Shown here: positions 52,803 to 61,925 of the stretch, piece after piece | Layout: each line of letters starts with the position of its first letter | Numbering within the stretch: the first letter of the stretch is position 1 | Source: Methylotuvimicrobium alcaliphilum 20Z | GTDB taxonomy: Bacteria > Pseudomonadota > Gammaproteobacteria > Methylococcales > Methylomonadaceae | DNA length: 64,000 nt | Assembly: GCF_000968535.2 (NCBI RefSeq) | Contig: NC_016112.1 | Location: 2,852,001 to 2,916,000, forward strand | Direction: 5' to 3' | Position numbers and translations under genes: made by a program | Notes under the pieces: generated by a model | The model's database searches: none | The model's input: only the letters and a program-made list of their open reading frames with translations | What the model was told of the DNA's origin: nothing

Positions 52803-53516
52803 GTGCAGACCTCCAAAGCCGGCTCAACTACGAATCAACTGTTGACGGCACTACCCTGCAAGGATCGCAAACGGTTGCTCGCACATTGCGAACCCATCGA
52901 TCTTATTTTTGCCGAGGTACTCTGCCGTCCAGGAGATCTCATTACACACGTTTATTTCCCGACCGGAAGCTTTATTTCCCTGGTAACATCCATAGATAGC
53001 TCCAATTTGGAGATAGGAATGGTCGGTAACGAGGGGCTTTTCGGAATTACTCTGATGCTGGAAGTCGACATCGCCCCGTTTCATGCAGTAGTCCAAGGAG
53101 CAGGCCCTGCGTTACGCATTACAGCGGAGGCATTTCTCCATGAACTCGAACAAAGTCCCGCATTACAAAAAGAGCTAAAGCGTTACCTCTGTGCATTGAT
53201 GAGACAACTTGCGCAAACGGCCGCATGCTCGCAATTCCATAGGGTAGAAGCCCGCCTCGCGCGTTCGTTGTTGATGATTCATGACCGGGCGCATTCCAAT
53301 ACCTTCCATGTCACGCACGTAGGTCTTGCCTATATGCTAGGCGTAAGGCGCGTCGGTATCACCAGAGCTGCGAATTCACTACAGCAACAAAAACTTATTA
53401 GTTACCGACGAGGAAACGTTAGGATTATCGACCGACCAGGTCTAGAAGCCGTTGCTTGCAGTTGTTACCGAGCCGACAATGAAATTTATGAGCGAATGAT
53501 GAGATGTAGACGCTAG
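52803..53516 (+). CDS. Crp/Fnr family transcriptional regulator 2
   Basis: A 237-residue paralogue of the preceding gene with the same layout: beta-roll (EPIDLIFAEVLCRPGDLITHVYFPTGSFISL, GMVGNEGLFGITLMLEV) and winged helix (THVGLAYMLGVRRVGITRAANSLQQQKLISYRRGNVRIIDRPGLE). A Cys-x-Cys-Tyr tail (ACSCYRAD) is shared with the neighbour (CECYDV). The start is GTG at 52803 behind a strong AGGAGAG site. The 283 bp between the two genes hold no other recognisable feature. Confidence 0.87.
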   Translation: MQTSKAGSTTNQLLTALPCKDRKRLLAHCEPIDLIFAEVLCRPGDLITHVYFPTGSFISLVTSIDSSNLEIGMVGNEGLFGITLMLEVDIAPFHAVVQGAGPALRITAEAFLHELEQSPALQKELKRYLCALMRQLAQTAACSQFHRVEARLARSLLMIHDRAHSNTFHVTHVGLAYMLGVRRVGITRAANSLQQQKLISYRRGNVRIIDRPGLEAVACSCYRADNEIYERMMRCRR

Positions 53517-53639
53517 ACATTTTAACGAAATCTTTCGAGCCCAACATAAATTCACTAGCTTCCACCCCGCGGCCGCTAGAACCGATAAATGTCGACTTCA
53601 ATAACATTTACCGATTGATCAGGGATAGAAGAACACCGG

Positions 53640-54218
53640 TCATTCGATCTGTTCGAAAGAGGCATCTTGTTGAGTAATATCGGTCAAAGCGACCCGCAAC
53701 TTCGAAGAGGCATCCAAAGATTCGCGATGCAAACAATCGAGATAACCGGAAAAAAGAGTCCCATCGGCACGCATCATCGTTAAACCGAATCTTTGCTTTT
53801 CCCCTTCAGGTTTTTCCTTCATATTCAAAAACAGTCGATACCAACGGTCACTGTCCTGAGGAGAAACAAACTTAGAGAAACGGCTATTGATCAGTTTAGC
53901 GCGATCGACACCCAACAGTGCCGCCCCGGCCAAGTTGATTTCGCTAATCAAACCATCCCTGTTAACCGTAATGTAGGCAACCGGTGCGAACTCATAGAGA
54001 TCGACATATCGATCCAGCGCATCTTCCAGTGAGGTGCGAGCTTTTCGTAACTCCTGATTTTGCAGCTCCAATTCAATCTTATGAATAATGAGCTCATGCA
54101 TCAAAACTTCGGCAGGACGGGCCGATTTTTCATCCACTGATAAGCTAGCCACCATGGATTCCGCATCTTTTCTTAGCGATTTACGAATCTCAACCGCCTC
54201 CATCTTTTTCTTCATCAT
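53640..54218 (-). CDS. Stand-alone PAS domain protein
   Basis: A 192-residue cytoplasmic sensor-like protein. Residues 1-75 form a helical, probably coiled-coil segment (VLMHELIIHKIELELQNQELRKARTSLEDAL). A PAS domain follows (YEFAPVAYITVNRDGLISEINLAGAALLGVDRAKLINSRFSKFV) and ends with a PAC-like GTLFSGYLDCLHRESLDASSKLRVALTDITQQ. There is no kinase, GGDEF or other output domain, so it is either a truncated kinase input module or a protein acting through a partner. It is convergent with the second Crp gene and overlaps no other gene. Confidence 0.85.
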   Translation of the reverse strand: MMKKKMEAVEIRKSLRKDAESMVASLSVDEKSARPAEVLMHELIIHKIELELQNQELRKARTSLEDALDRYVDLYEFAPVAYITVNRDGLISEINLAGAALLGVDRAKLINSRFSKFVSPQDSDRWYRLFLNMKEKPEGEKQRFGLTMMRADGTLFSGYLDCLHRESLDASSKLRVALTDITQQDASFEQIE

Positions 54219-54321
54219 TCATGCCTCTTTGCTGACTCATCGTCGCTTATACCTTCAGCCATCGCTTGAACCGAAAAAAACGGCCGTTTATTTGCTTTGC
54301 CGACAATGCGGCGCGCATCCG

Positions 54322-54440
54322 GATTTTATCAGTTATCGCCAAAAAAACGCCAGGATTCTCGACTGGCCAGTCTAGAAGCGGCGACTTGCGGATGTTACCA
54401 AGCCGATAAAGACATCAACAAGTCAATTCTGCGTTGCAAC
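54322..54440 (+). pseudogene. 3' remnant of a third Crp/Fnr-type regulator gene
   Basis: The sequence encodes DFISYRQKNARILDWP and then, after a one-base frame change near 54369-54373, SLEAATCGCYQADKDINKSI. This matches the end of regulator 2 (LISYRRGNVRIIDRPGLEAVACSCYRADNEIYERM) at many positions. The upstream half is missing and the PAS gene lies in opposite orientation beside it. It is a decayed duplicate, not a functional gene. Confidence 0.75.
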
Positions 54441-54453
54441 TTACCCTGTCCGC

Positions 54454-55275
54454 TCAGATGTCGAGAAAGGCAAGCAAGTCGGTATTCAGTTGTTCTTTAT
54501 GTGTTTCGGCCAAGCCATGCGGGCCGCCTGAATAAACCTTTAGAGTCGCATTTTGAACAAGTTTTAACGACGCGTGCGCCGATGCGTCGATCGGTACAAT
54601 CTGATCGTCGTCGCCATGGATAATCAAAGTCGGCCTATCGCATTTCTTGAGATCCTCGGTAAAATCCGTTTCGGAAAACGCCCTGATACAATCCAGTTGA
54701 TTCTTGAGGCCGCCCTGCATGCCTTGCAACCAGAAGGCTTCACGCACGCCTTGGCTAGTTTTGGCGCCCGACCGGTTAATGCCGTAGAACGGCACCGTGA
54801 GATCCATAAAGAATTGTGAGCGGTCGGCGGCGACGCCGCTACGAATATCGTCAAACACCTTGATCGGCAAACCAGTCGGATTATTGTCCGTCTTGACCAT
54901 CTGTGGAGATACCGACCCTATCAGCACGACCTTAGCGACACGTTGACTGCCGTAACGACCGATGTACCGGGCAACTTCGCCGCCGCCGGTCGAATGACCT
55001 ACCAAGGTAATACCGTTCAGGTCTAAGCTTTCAATAAGTTCCGACAAATCGTCCGCGTAAGTATCCATGTCGTTGCCGTTCCATGGTTGACTCGAACGGC
55101 CGTGACCGCGTCTGTCATGCGCAATGCAGCGGTAGCCGTGGGATGCCAAAAATAACATCTGGCTTTCAAAGGCATCGGCGTTGAGTGGCCAACCGTGACT
55201 GAAGAAGACGGGTTGTCCAGCACCCCAGTCCTTGTAATAAATCTCTGTTCCGTCTTGGGTGATAATAGTGCTCAT
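54454..55275 (-). CDS. Alpha/beta hydrolase (non-haem chloroperoxidase/esterase type)
   Basis: A 273-residue hydrolase with the nucleophile elbow GHSTGGGE (S95), oxyanion [13 protein letters not shown], the acid DDDQIVP (about D225) and the base [10 protein letters not shown] (His near 254). This set is typical of cofactor-free chloroperoxidase/aryl esterase proteins, whose natural substrates are usually unknown. There is no signal peptide. The start [18 protein letters not shown] is conserved in the family. Repeat E3 lies upstream. Confidence 0.9.
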   Translation of the reverse strand: MSTIITQDGTEIYYKDWGAGQPVFFSHGWPLNADAFESQMLFLASHGYRCIAHDRRGHGRSSQPWNGNDMDTYADDLSELIESLDLNGITLVGHSTGGGEVARYIGRYGSQRVAKVVLIGSVSPQMVKTDNNPTGLPIKVFDDIRSGVAADRSQFFMDLTVPFYGINRSGAKTSQGVREAFWLQGMQGGLKNQLDCIRAFSETDFTEDLKKCDRPTLIIHGDDDQIVPIDASAHASLKLVQNATLKVYSGGPHGLAETHKEQLNTDLLAFLDI

Positions 55276-55326
55276 GATGAGTTTTCCTAATCTGAGTGAG
55301 TTAAACAGTTATCGTCATTGTCGGAC

Positions 55327-55425
55327 CTGATTAGCAAGATGCTTCAGCTTGCTGAAGCCAATTGTCCGAGCAGTGGCCAGTCGTAGCCACTTCTGCGGAA
55401 CGGGGTTGCAAAGCCCGATAGGCTC
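55327..55425. mobile_element. Family E repeat, copy E3 (left half only)
   Basis: CTGATTAGCAAGATGCTTC through the GTGGC/GCCAC hairpin and CACTTCTGCGG match E2. After GGGGTTGCAAAGCC the similarity ends, so the right half is deleted. Confidence 0.8.
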
Positions 55426-55457
55426 ATACTGCGTCCGAGCCTTGCCAGTTGCTATTC

Positions 55458-56813
55458 TTAGTGCGCGGCTTGCGATCGGGTTGGGGCAGTAGCCGTGGTT
55501 GGCGGCGCCGTTACACGCCAGATAGTATTGCCGACATCATCAACGACCAGTAAAGCCGATTGTTTGTCGAGCGCAACCCCCACAGGCCTACCGTAAGCTT
55601 CACCGGCTTCACTAACAAAACCCGTCAATACTTCGATGGGCTCACCGAAAGGCTTGCCAACACGAAAAGGGATGAAGATGACCTGATAGCCGCTGCGTGG
55701 CTTGCGGTTCCATGAACCGTGCTGACCGATGAAAACCCCATTATCGAATGGCGCCGGCCAAATGGTACTTTTTGAATATGCCAAACCGAGTGAAGCGGTA
55801 TGAGAACCCAGCGCATAATCCGGAACCCTTGCCTCAGCGACTAAGTCGGGCCGCTGAGGCTTAACGCGTATATCCACATGTTGGCCAAAGTAACTGTAAG
55901 GCCAACCGAAGAAGCTGCCATCGGGTACCGATGTCAGGTAATCCGGAACCAAGTCGCTCCCGAGCTCATCGCGCTCGTTGACTACGGTCCAAAGCGCTCC
56001 GCCACCCGGCTCCCACGCAAGTCCATTAGGATTGCGCAATCCCGATGCGTAAATGCGGTAATTGCCGTTCCTAGGATCCACCTCCCAAATGGCAGCGCGA
56101 CCGACTTCTTGTTCAATCCCACTTTCGGCAATATTACTGTTAGAACCCACTGTCACATAGAGCCTTGCACCATCTTCACTGGCCAAGAGGTTTTTGGTCC
56201 AGTGGTGATTGATTGGCCCAGCCGGCAGATCCAGAACCTTGGTGCCCGGTTGAGTGATTCGAGTTGCACCTTCGGTATAGTGAAACTTCACCAGCGCATC
56301 CGTGTTCGCCACGTAGAAATCGTTGCCGACCAGCGCCATGCCGAACGGCGAGTTGAGTCCCTCGATAAACACCGTTCGTATTTCCGCTACACCGTCGCCA
56401 TCGCTATCTCGCAGCAAGGTGATGCGATTAGCGCTCGGACTAGCTGCGCCAGCCTTTTTCATCGCCCGCTTCATCATCCAGCCTTTGATGCTCCAACTAT
56501 CGTCGGACTGTTGCGGCGCATTGGTCTCGGCAACGAGTACATCTCCATTCGGTAACACATAGAGCCAGCGCGGATGATCGAGATTGCCGGCAAAGGCATT
56601 TACGGTCATACCAGGCGCCGGCACAGGTTTTATATTTGATGGCCAGCCCACAGCCTTAGCGATGTTTACAGTGGGAATCAACGTCGGGTTGGGTGGCGGT
56701 AATTGTGGATTAGGACCGATACCCGCAGAAATCGGCAACAGTGCCGACTCGCCGCATGCGGTCAGCACTGTCGTCATTACCGAGCATAAAAAAACTATCC
56801 TTGGATACCACAT
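55458..56813 (-). CDS. PQQ-dependent sugar (sorbosone/aldose) dehydrogenase-like lipoprotein
   Basis: A 451-residue exported protein. The signal peptide ends with a lipobox (VLTACGES), so it is probably anchored in a membrane on the periplasmic side. The beta-propeller motifs of the soluble glucose/sorbosone dehydrogenase family are clear: [92 protein letters not shown] and [12 protein letters not shown]. Such enzymes use PQQ and Ca2+. It ends 5 bp before the start of the Csp gene's stop, on the same strand, so the two are likely co-transcribed. Confidence 0.88.
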   Translation of the reverse strand: MWYPRIVFLCSVMTTVLTACGESALLPISAGIGPNPQLPPPNPTLIPTVNIAKAVGWPSNIKPVPAPGMTVNAFAGNLDHPRWLYVLPNGDVLVAETNAPQQSDDSWSIKGWMMKRAMKKAGAASPSANRITLLRDSDGDGVAEIRTVFIEGLNSPFGMALVGNDFYVANTDALVKFHYTEGATRITQPGTKVLDLPAGPINHHWTKNLLASEDGARLYVTVGSNSNIAESGIEQEVGRAAIWEVDPRNGNYRIYASGLRNPNGLAWEPGGGALWTVVNERDELGSDLVPDYLTSVPDGSFFGWPYSYFGQHVDIRVKPQRPDLVAEARVPDYALGSHTASLGLAYSKSTIWPAPFDNGVFIGQHGSWNRKPRSGYQVIFIPFRVGKPFGEPIEVLTGFVSEAGEAYGRPVGVALDKQSALLVVDDVGNTIWRVTAPPTTATAPTRSQAAH

Positions 56814-56817
56814 GGCC

Positions 56818-57168
56818 TTAATGCTGAGCGCTTATCATTTTCCGGCAACTGTCGGCACATGCTTGACACGCTTCAACACATTCGTCCATATCGCCGATTT
56901 TCTTGCAATCGGATGCGCACGCTTCGCAAATCTCGGCGCAAACTTCGTGGAGGCGATGCTGGAAACGAGAGCTACTCAGTTGGAAATTCGCCGAGGTCTG
57001 GCAAATCTCGGCACAGTTCATCATCAGACGGAAATGTTTGGCCTCGACGTGCTTTCCGCCGGTTTCCAGGCAATGATTCATAGCGGTTTGCAAGCAAACC
57101 TGATGGCAACGCGTACAAGTCTCTATGCAGGCTTGCATAGCGGAATCGGTGTGGGAAGATTGATGCAT
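56818..57168 (-). CDS. Four-helix-bundle copper-storage protein (Csp family, cytosolic Csp3-like)
   Basis: A 116-residue protein with 15 cysteines arranged as CxxxC/CxxC runs along helices: [32 protein letters not shown] and [13 protein letters not shown]. This is the DUF326/Csp pattern in which Cys residues line the core of a four-helix bundle and bind many Cu(I) ions. There is no signal or Tat peptide from [10 protein letters not shown] (57168, preceded by GGAG), so it is cytosolic like Csp3. A longer frame to 57225 is less likely. Csp proteins were first described in a methanotroph, which fits the inferred host. Confidence 0.9.
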   Translation of the reverse strand: MHQSSHTDSAMQACIETCTRCHQVCLQTAMNHCLETGGKHVEAKHFRLMMNCAEICQTSANFQLSSSRFQHRLHEVCAEICEACASDCKKIGDMDECVEACQACADSCRKMISAQH

Positions 57169-57248
57169 GGGGTACTCCAAAGAAAAGTTAAATGAAAGTG
57201 TGTCGTCTTGATTGACACACTCCACGCTTTATGAAAGTTGTTTTATTT

Positions 57249-57331
57249 ATATACCCTTCGTACTTGAAAATTCGGCAGCGACTAAGAAGGCTCCAGGCTG
57301 CTAGGCCGAATTTTGATCTTCGATGGGTATA
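57249..57331. mobile_element. Family C short form, copy C7
   Basis: TATACCCTTCGTACTTG ... CTTCGATGGGTATA, only 83 bp. Outer stems AAAATTCGGC/GCCGAATTTT are present, the shared module and arms are absent. Confidence 0.8.
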
Positions 57332-57440
57332 AACCAAAAAGGAATAGTAATATTGCCGATGAGCAAAAATCCGTTTTTGGAGAACTGAGTAATCGCAGCA
57401 GGATTGATCAGGTCAGACGCTCTCTCATCAAAGCTGACAT

Positions 57441-57719
57441 TTAATTGCCTTCCTTAATATCCTTTTTAATATCGCCATAGCCTTTCTGGATCTTGCCTTT
57501 ATTCTTTTGAATATTTCCTTCTATCTCCATACCTTTGTCGTCTAGTAGCTTGCCGGTGCCTTCCTTGACTGTCCCTTTCATTTCTTCGACGCGGCCTTCT
57601 ACTTGATCTTCGTTCATGGGGGCTTCAATTTTGTTATCTTCGGCATAAGCGTTTAAGGATAAAAGTGCCAAAATGAAACCAGCCGATAAAACGCTGAGTT
57701 TGTTGTGTGTATGTTTCAT
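57441..57719 (-). CDS. Exported CsbD-like stress protein
   Basis: A 92-residue protein with a signal peptide (MKHTHNKLSVLSAGFILALLSLNAYA) followed by a CsbD domain: MNEDQVEGRVEEMKGTVKEG, then GKLLDDKGMEIEGNIQKNKGKIQKGYGDIKKDI. CsbD proteins are small, helical, highly charged stress proteins, usually cytoplasmic; the signal peptide makes this one periplasmic. It lies in a row with a cytoplasmic paralogue upstream. Confidence 0.87.
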   Translation of the reverse strand: MKHTHNKLSVLSAGFILALLSLNAYAEDNKIEAPMNEDQVEGRVEEMKGTVKEGTGKLLDDKGMEIEGNIQKNKGKIQKGYGDIKKDIKEGN

Positions 57720-57805
57720 GATTATTTCCTGTAATAATGTTGGGAATCTTAGCTCCCTCGAACAGTTAGCCCGTCATTCAGGGCTCGCTGCGCGATTCGG
57801 TATTT

Positions 57806-57988
57806 CTAGTTATCAGTCGCCTTCTTAACATCTTCTTTAAGATCGCCATAACCCGACTGAACCTTGCCGCGGCTTTCATCGACCTTACCTTCTAACTCCA
57901 TATCCTCGTCATCCATGACTTTGCCACTGACCTTTTTGACTTTACCTTTGGCCTGTTCGACTCGACCTTTTACTTGATCTTTGTTCAT
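57806..57988 (-). CDS. CsbD family stress protein
   Basis: A 60-residue protein, MNKDQVKGRVEQAKGKVKKV, then SGKVMDDEDMELEGKVDESRGKVQSGYGDLKED. The repeated GK/GKV heptad-like pattern is the CsbD signature. There is no signal peptide, so it is cytoplasmic. It lies 86 bp upstream of the exported paralogue on the same strand, and the two align across the whole CsbD part, so one arose from the other. Confidence 0.9.
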   Translation of the reverse strand: MNKDQVKGRVEQAKGKVKKVSGKVMDDEDMELEGKVDESRGKVQSGYGDLKEDVKKATDN

Positions 57989-58260
57989 GAGAGTTCCCGA
58001 TAGTTGGTTGAATGGTTATTGAGCAATTTCCGAAGTTATTCCGGCGCTCGAATATAATCATACTCATAATACTGAATACAGTCGGTACGTCACCGCACAT
58101 TGAGTTTTATTATTAACGACTAGTGCTGGAAAAAAAGGGTAGGAGAGATAAGGTAATTGTTAAGACTCTGCATTTAAAACAAGTTGTTACTTTGCCTCCC
58201 CCTTTGAAAAAGGGAGATGTGCATAGTAAAGCCCTACTTTTATTTAAGGTTATGTTCGTG

Positions 58261-58425
58261 CAGCAATTCCCAGTTTGAGCATTTTCGCCGATCTTAGGGT
58301 GTGGGGTATGCCTGTCGAGGAACGCCGTAAACCCATCCATGGGGGCTTGGCGGCAGCTCCCTGCTGCCGACATCCTCGCCAAGCACACCCCACACCCTTT
58401 TTGATCCCCAAATTGGGAATTGCTG
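58261..58425. mobile_element. Family D repeat, copy D1 (about 165 bp)
   Basis: Perfect 12-bp ends CAGCAATTCCCA and TGGGAATTGCTG. Inner stem GGGTGTGGGGT/ACCCCACACCC, arm GGCAGC/GCTGCC and a B-target-like segment GGAACGCCGTAAACCC. The last part is a diverged form of the module shared by A and C. No B element is inserted. Confidence 0.85.
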
Positions 58426-58509
58426 ATGTTCGTGTTAATAGTTGAAAAAATGAATACTACGCCAATGTCGAAACTTTAAGATTGTAGGATACGCTGTGCG
58501 TACCACAGC

Positions 58510-58642
58510 GTAATTATTCACCCCACGCTCTAGCGTGGGAATGAAGACCGAGACGCTCTAGCGTCTCGTACCGCTGGAGCGGTACTCAGGCATTCCCACG
58601 CAGAGCGTGGGAATGATAATTGTCGGGGGACTGAATAGTTAC
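58510..58642. mobile_element. Family F repeat, copy F2 (inverted relative to F1)
   Basis: GTAATTATTCACC ... GGGGACTGAATAGTTAC with the hairpins CCCACGCT/AGCGTGGG, GAGACGCT/AGCGTCTC, GTACCGCT/AGCGGTAC and TTCCCACGC/GCGTGGGAA. Confidence 0.87.
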
Positions 58643-58844
58643 TACCACAGCTGTCCCAACCGCAGTTTAACGTGCCCTCCATGCGGATGTCTTGCGCCGG
58701 GATTCGGTATGCTGACATTAGGTACGCGTAGCGTACCCTACGATTCACTTTGAATTTTTAAGTGCTGCGGAAAGTGGTGGATGTTTTCAACTATTACCGC
58801 ATACAGCGTCTTATTTAAAACGCGGCAAGCGAATTCAATAATTG

Positions 58845-59894
58845 TTACCGTTGACTTGCGATATTTTCTTTTCCCAATATGTCCCAACACGTAACGAACA
58901 ATGCCGCAATAATAGGGCCTAATACAAATCCTGTTAATGAAAACCAAGTTAATCCACCTAAAGTGGATACGAGTACCAAATAATCTGACATTTTAATATC
59001 TTTACCTATTAGCCGGGGCCTTAGAAAATTATCTATCGTGATAATAACTAAAACAAAGACTGATAATAATATGAGTGCTCGTATAGTTTCGCCCTGTAAA
59101 AATAAAATTAATGCAGCGGGAACCCAAATCAGAATGCTTCCCACGGGCAGCAAGGATAGAACGACCATGATCGTACCCCATAAAAAAGCCGTGGGAATAC
59201 CAACAAACCAAAATACCAACCCTCCAATAACCCCCTCAATAATAGCCACTATTAACCCTCCTTTAACAGTACCCCTCGCTACGCTGGTAAAACGTTTAAA
59301 TAACTCTATTTCTATCCTGTCGCCTATCGGAATTAGTGAAATGAGTTTTCTTATCAAATAATGACCATCCCGTAACATAAAAAACAGCATGTAAAAAGTT
59401 AACGAAAATTGAACGACAATACTCAATATGTTCTGAGTTAATATGGGGACTTGTTGTGCTAAATATTTTACTGCTTGAGAGAATATGTCTCCTACTGCCG
59501 ATCCCATTTGCTCAACACTGACAGCCTCAACATATGGAATCTTATTGAATATTGGTAAAAAAAGCTCGAGATTATCTTGAAAATAAAGCTGTGGATTTAT
59601 TTCTCCGCTTTCAATTTTTTTATAAAAAGTAGTGCTTTCTTCCGCAATCATTAAGGTTATCGTTAAAATTGGAATGATAAAAACTATAATAATCACCACC
59701 AAGGTCAGAAGCACAGGCAGTATTTCGGTATTTTTAAAATATTGTTTCAACTTTTTATGAATAGGATCAAAAACTATAGCTAGAATGATTGCCCAAAAAC
59801 AAGCTAATAAGAAATCCTTGATTAAAATAAAAAAAGACACCGTTACTAGCAAAATAAATATCAGAAATAAAATATATGGGGTATTCTTTTGCAT
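58845..59894 (-). CDS. AI-2E family transporter (PerM/YdiK-like permease)
   Basis: A 349-residue inner-membrane protein with about eight transmembrane helices in the family order: an N-terminal pair (ILFLIFILLVTVSFFILI, FLLACFWAIILAIVFDPIHKKL), then VLLTLVVIIIVFIIPILTITLMI, a periplasmic helical region and the conserved block GGLIVAIIEGVIGGLVFWFVGIPTAFLWGTIMVVLSLLPVGSILIWVPAAL. It ends with IDNFLRPRLIGKDIKMSDYLVLVSTLGGL and GLVLGPIIAAL-like sequence. ATG 59894 is preferred over an upstream TTG at 59912. The substrate is not known; related proteins export AI-2 or act as Na+/H+ antiporters. Base composition is more AT-rich than the neighbours. Confidence 0.88.
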   Translation of the reverse strand: MQKNTPYILFLIFILLVTVSFFILIKDFLLACFWAIILAIVFDPIHKKLKQYFKNTEILPVLLTLVVIIIVFIIPILTITLMIAEESTTFYKKIESGEINPQLYFQDNLELFLPIFNKIPYVEAVSVEQMGSAVGDIFSQAVKYLAQQVPILTQNILSIVVQFSLTFYMLFFMLRDGHYLIRKLISLIPIGDRIEIELFKRFTSVARGTVKGGLIVAIIEGVIGGLVFWFVGIPTAFLWGTIMVVLSLLPVGSILIWVPAALILFLQGETIRALILLSVFVLVIITIDNFLRPRLIGKDIKMSDYLVLVSTLGGLTWFSLTGFVLGPIIAALFVTCWDILGKENIASQR

Positions 59895-59913
59895 TGAAGA
59901 AACCTGTGTCAAA

Positions 59914-60059
59914 GTAGTTATTCACCCCCCCTATCGTTCCTACGCTCCGGCGTGGGAATGAAGACCGAGACGCTCTAGCGTCTCGTACCGCTGGAGCGGT
60001 ACTCAAGCGTTCCCACGCAGAGCGTGGGAACGATAATTGCCGGGGGACTGAATAGTTAC
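59914..60059. mobile_element. Family F repeat, copy F3
   Basis: GTAGTTATTCACC ... GGGGGACTGAATAGTTAC, about 146 bp, with all four hairpins. It starts 20 bp upstream of the AI-2E permease start codon, so it may carry or disturb that promoter. Confidence 0.88.
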
Positions 60060-60099
60060 GTATCAAAGAGTAAGTATTCAGACCCAGTTGGCAAACTTT

Positions 60100-60280
60100 A
60101 TGAAGGTATGGGGGTGTGGCTAGCGAAGATGTCGGCCAGCAGGGAGCAACCGTCAAGCCCCATGGAAGGACTCACGCCGGTCCTCCCTTTTTAGTCTTAG
60201 ACGTCTGTTCAATCAAAAGGGAGCAAAATCTGTCCTGCTACCGACATTCTCACCCCCGTACTTGCTGATAATTAGACTTT
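60100..60280. repeat. Family D-like repeat, copy D2 (diverged)
   Basis: GGGGGTGTGGCTAGCG ... CTCACCCCCGTACTTGCTG. The outer stem (GGGGGTG/CACCCCC) and TGTCGGC...CCGACA pairing are kept. The middle contains CCATGGAAGGACTCACG and GGTCCTCCC, related to D1 and to the host of B2. Confidence 0.65.
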
Positions 60281-60301
60281 AATTCTCTCAGATTGGATTA
60301 A

Positions 60302-61093
60302 CTAGCGTTCTTTAACGATGCCTGTTTCATCAGAGATGACTATTTCAACTCTGCGATTTTGTTGCCTGCCAGAGGAAGTTGTATTGGTGGCAATGGGATA
60401 AGTCTTGCCATAGCCAATAGCAGTCATACGCGCATCATCGATACCCGCATGCCGCAGTGCTCTGTGAACGGCTTCGGCTCGGCGTTCAGACAACTGCTGA
60501 TTGTAAGAATCGGAACCGACACTATCCGTATGACCTTCTATGCTAACTGTTATTTCCGGATGTTGTTTTAGGAATTCAGCCAATTGACTAATTATTCTCA
60601 TGCCTCCAGCTTTGACATTGGATTTGTCGTATTCGAATAATACGTCACCCATCGTCACAATCATTCCTCTTTCACTCGGTTTAGCCTTTAATTCAGCGAG
60701 TTGTCGAGCCAAGTCATCTGCTTCACGCGTGCGCGCCTTGATCTGAATTTGTTGTCTTTCTGTTTCAGCTTGAGCGATGAAATCTTTAGCAATGGCGGTA
60801 TTGGCTTTTTCGCGGGCAATTTTAGTTTTGATCTCCGTCTTATAAGCTACTCTTTTGATTTCCTTATCTTTGGCACCGTCTTCAACCATCCATTTTAGTT
60901 TTGCTAATGACTCTTCGGCTTCAGCATGAGGAATGGGAGCCTTAGCTGCAACTAAAGGATCGGCATTGATTTCGTCAAAAAGCCTCTGCGCACTGACCAA
61001 GTCCGGATTAGGAGACGTTGATGCGCATCCGTATATTAATCCAGCAATACTCAGTACAGTAATAAACTTCAAGTCAGTGATTAACTGCTTCAT
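60302..61093 (-). CDS. OmpA family lipoprotein with N-terminal DUF4398 region
   Basis: A 263-residue outer-membrane lipoprotein (lipobox IYGCAS after FITVLSIAGL). The DUF4398-type helical region (residues 35-125) is rich in Ala, Lys and Glu. From about residue 140 comes an OmpA/Pal peptidoglycan-binding domain: GDVLFEYDKSNVKAGG, PEITVSIEGHTDSVGSDSYNQQLSERRAEAVHRAL and GYGKTYPIATNTTSSGRQQNRRVEIVI, with the diaminopimelate-contacting Asp and Arg positions present. It probably tethers the outer membrane to the cell wall. It lies directly behind a second DUF4398 lipoprotein gene. Confidence 0.9.
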   Translation of the reverse strand: MKQLITDLKFITVLSIAGLIYGCASTSPNPDLVSAQRLFDEINADPLVAAKAPIPHAEAEESLAKLKWMVEDGAKDKEIKRVAYKTEIKTKIAREKANTAIAKDFIAQAETERQQIQIKARTREADDLARQLAELKAKPSERGMIVTMGDVLFEYDKSNVKAGGMRIISQLAEFLKQHPEITVSIEGHTDSVGSDSYNQQLSERRAEAVHRALRHAGIDDARMTAIGYGKTYPIATNTTSSGRQQNRRVEIVISDETGIVKER

Positions 61094-61148
61094 GATAGAT
61101 TCCTTATTAAATTATTGAATGACGTAAATGATGCAAACGGCCCGATGT

Positions 61149-61535
61149 TCAACGGGCAGGATGATATCTTTTAAGTTCTTCTTTTAAGATACGATTACCA
61201 TCCTTGATCTCTTCAGCTGATTTCTGGACTTTTAATGCTTCAGCTTTTGCTTTAGCGAGCTCCCCTTCCAATTCTGCTTGAGCCGCTAAATTACGCGCTT
61301 TTTGGTAATCTTTATCATCCATGGCAGCCCGTGCGTTTTCAAGAGTTTGGCTTGCATTTCTAAGTTCGAGTGGTGCAAGTTGCCTTGCACCATCAGCCTC
61401 CGCCTCTTTAATAACATAAGAACTGCGCGTAATTTCTTCATGAGGCGGGACTCCAGCACAACCCAGGATAAACATAGAAACTCCAAAGGCTAGCCCGAGC
61501 TTAATTGTTTTTGTAACGCTTCGATAATTTTTCAT
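61149..61535 (-). CDS. DUF4398 family lipoprotein
   Basis: A 128-residue lipoprotein: signal MKNYRSVTKTIKLGLAFGVS and lipobox ILGCAG. The mature part is a long amphipathic helix (EITRSSYVIKEAEADGARQLAPLELRNASQTLENARAAMDDKDYQKARNLAAQAE in parts) matching DUF4398. The 55-bp gap to the OmpA/DUF4398 gene suggests an operon in which the pair forms a cell-envelope complex. Function unknown. Confidence 0.87.
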   Translation of the reverse strand: MKNYRSVTKTIKLGLAFGVSMFILGCAGVPPHEEITRSSYVIKEAEADGARQLAPLELRNASQTLENARAAMDDKDYQKARNLAAQAELEGELAKAKAEALKVQKSAEEIKDGNRILKEELKRYHPAR

Positions 61536-61852
61536 ATTAACAACCTCATTTTTGTTGTAGTTGGGCCTGGCAATTTAGCCGATGACAAGTTTAATTGGCG
61601 ACACAAAGCGTTTCTTAATACTGATGCAAGCCAGTGACCAACCGATTATCACATGCTAATAAATATTTCGCGCTTACCTCAAATCAATAAACCTTCACTG
61701 ACATTATTTGAATCATCCTATGCTTAAAATTGCGAATAATATTAAAAAGCGAGGAAAAGATTTCGCTAGAATGTAATATTTTATTTTTAGTTCAGGCTCC
61801 CCAAAAATCCTCATTTATCACTTACAATCGTAATTTTTATAACCCCTGCATT

Positions 61853-61925
61853 GTAATTATTCCCCCCCCTATCGTTCCCACGCTCTAGCGTGGGAACGAT
61901 AATTACCGGGGGACTGAATAGTTAC
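61853..61925. mobile_element. Family F minimal copy, F4 (73 bp)
   Basis: GTAATTATTCCCCC, CGTTCCCACGCTCTAGCGTGG and GGGGGACTGAATAGTTAC: both ends of family F with a single hairpin. The three other hairpins are cleanly absent. Confidence 0.85.
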
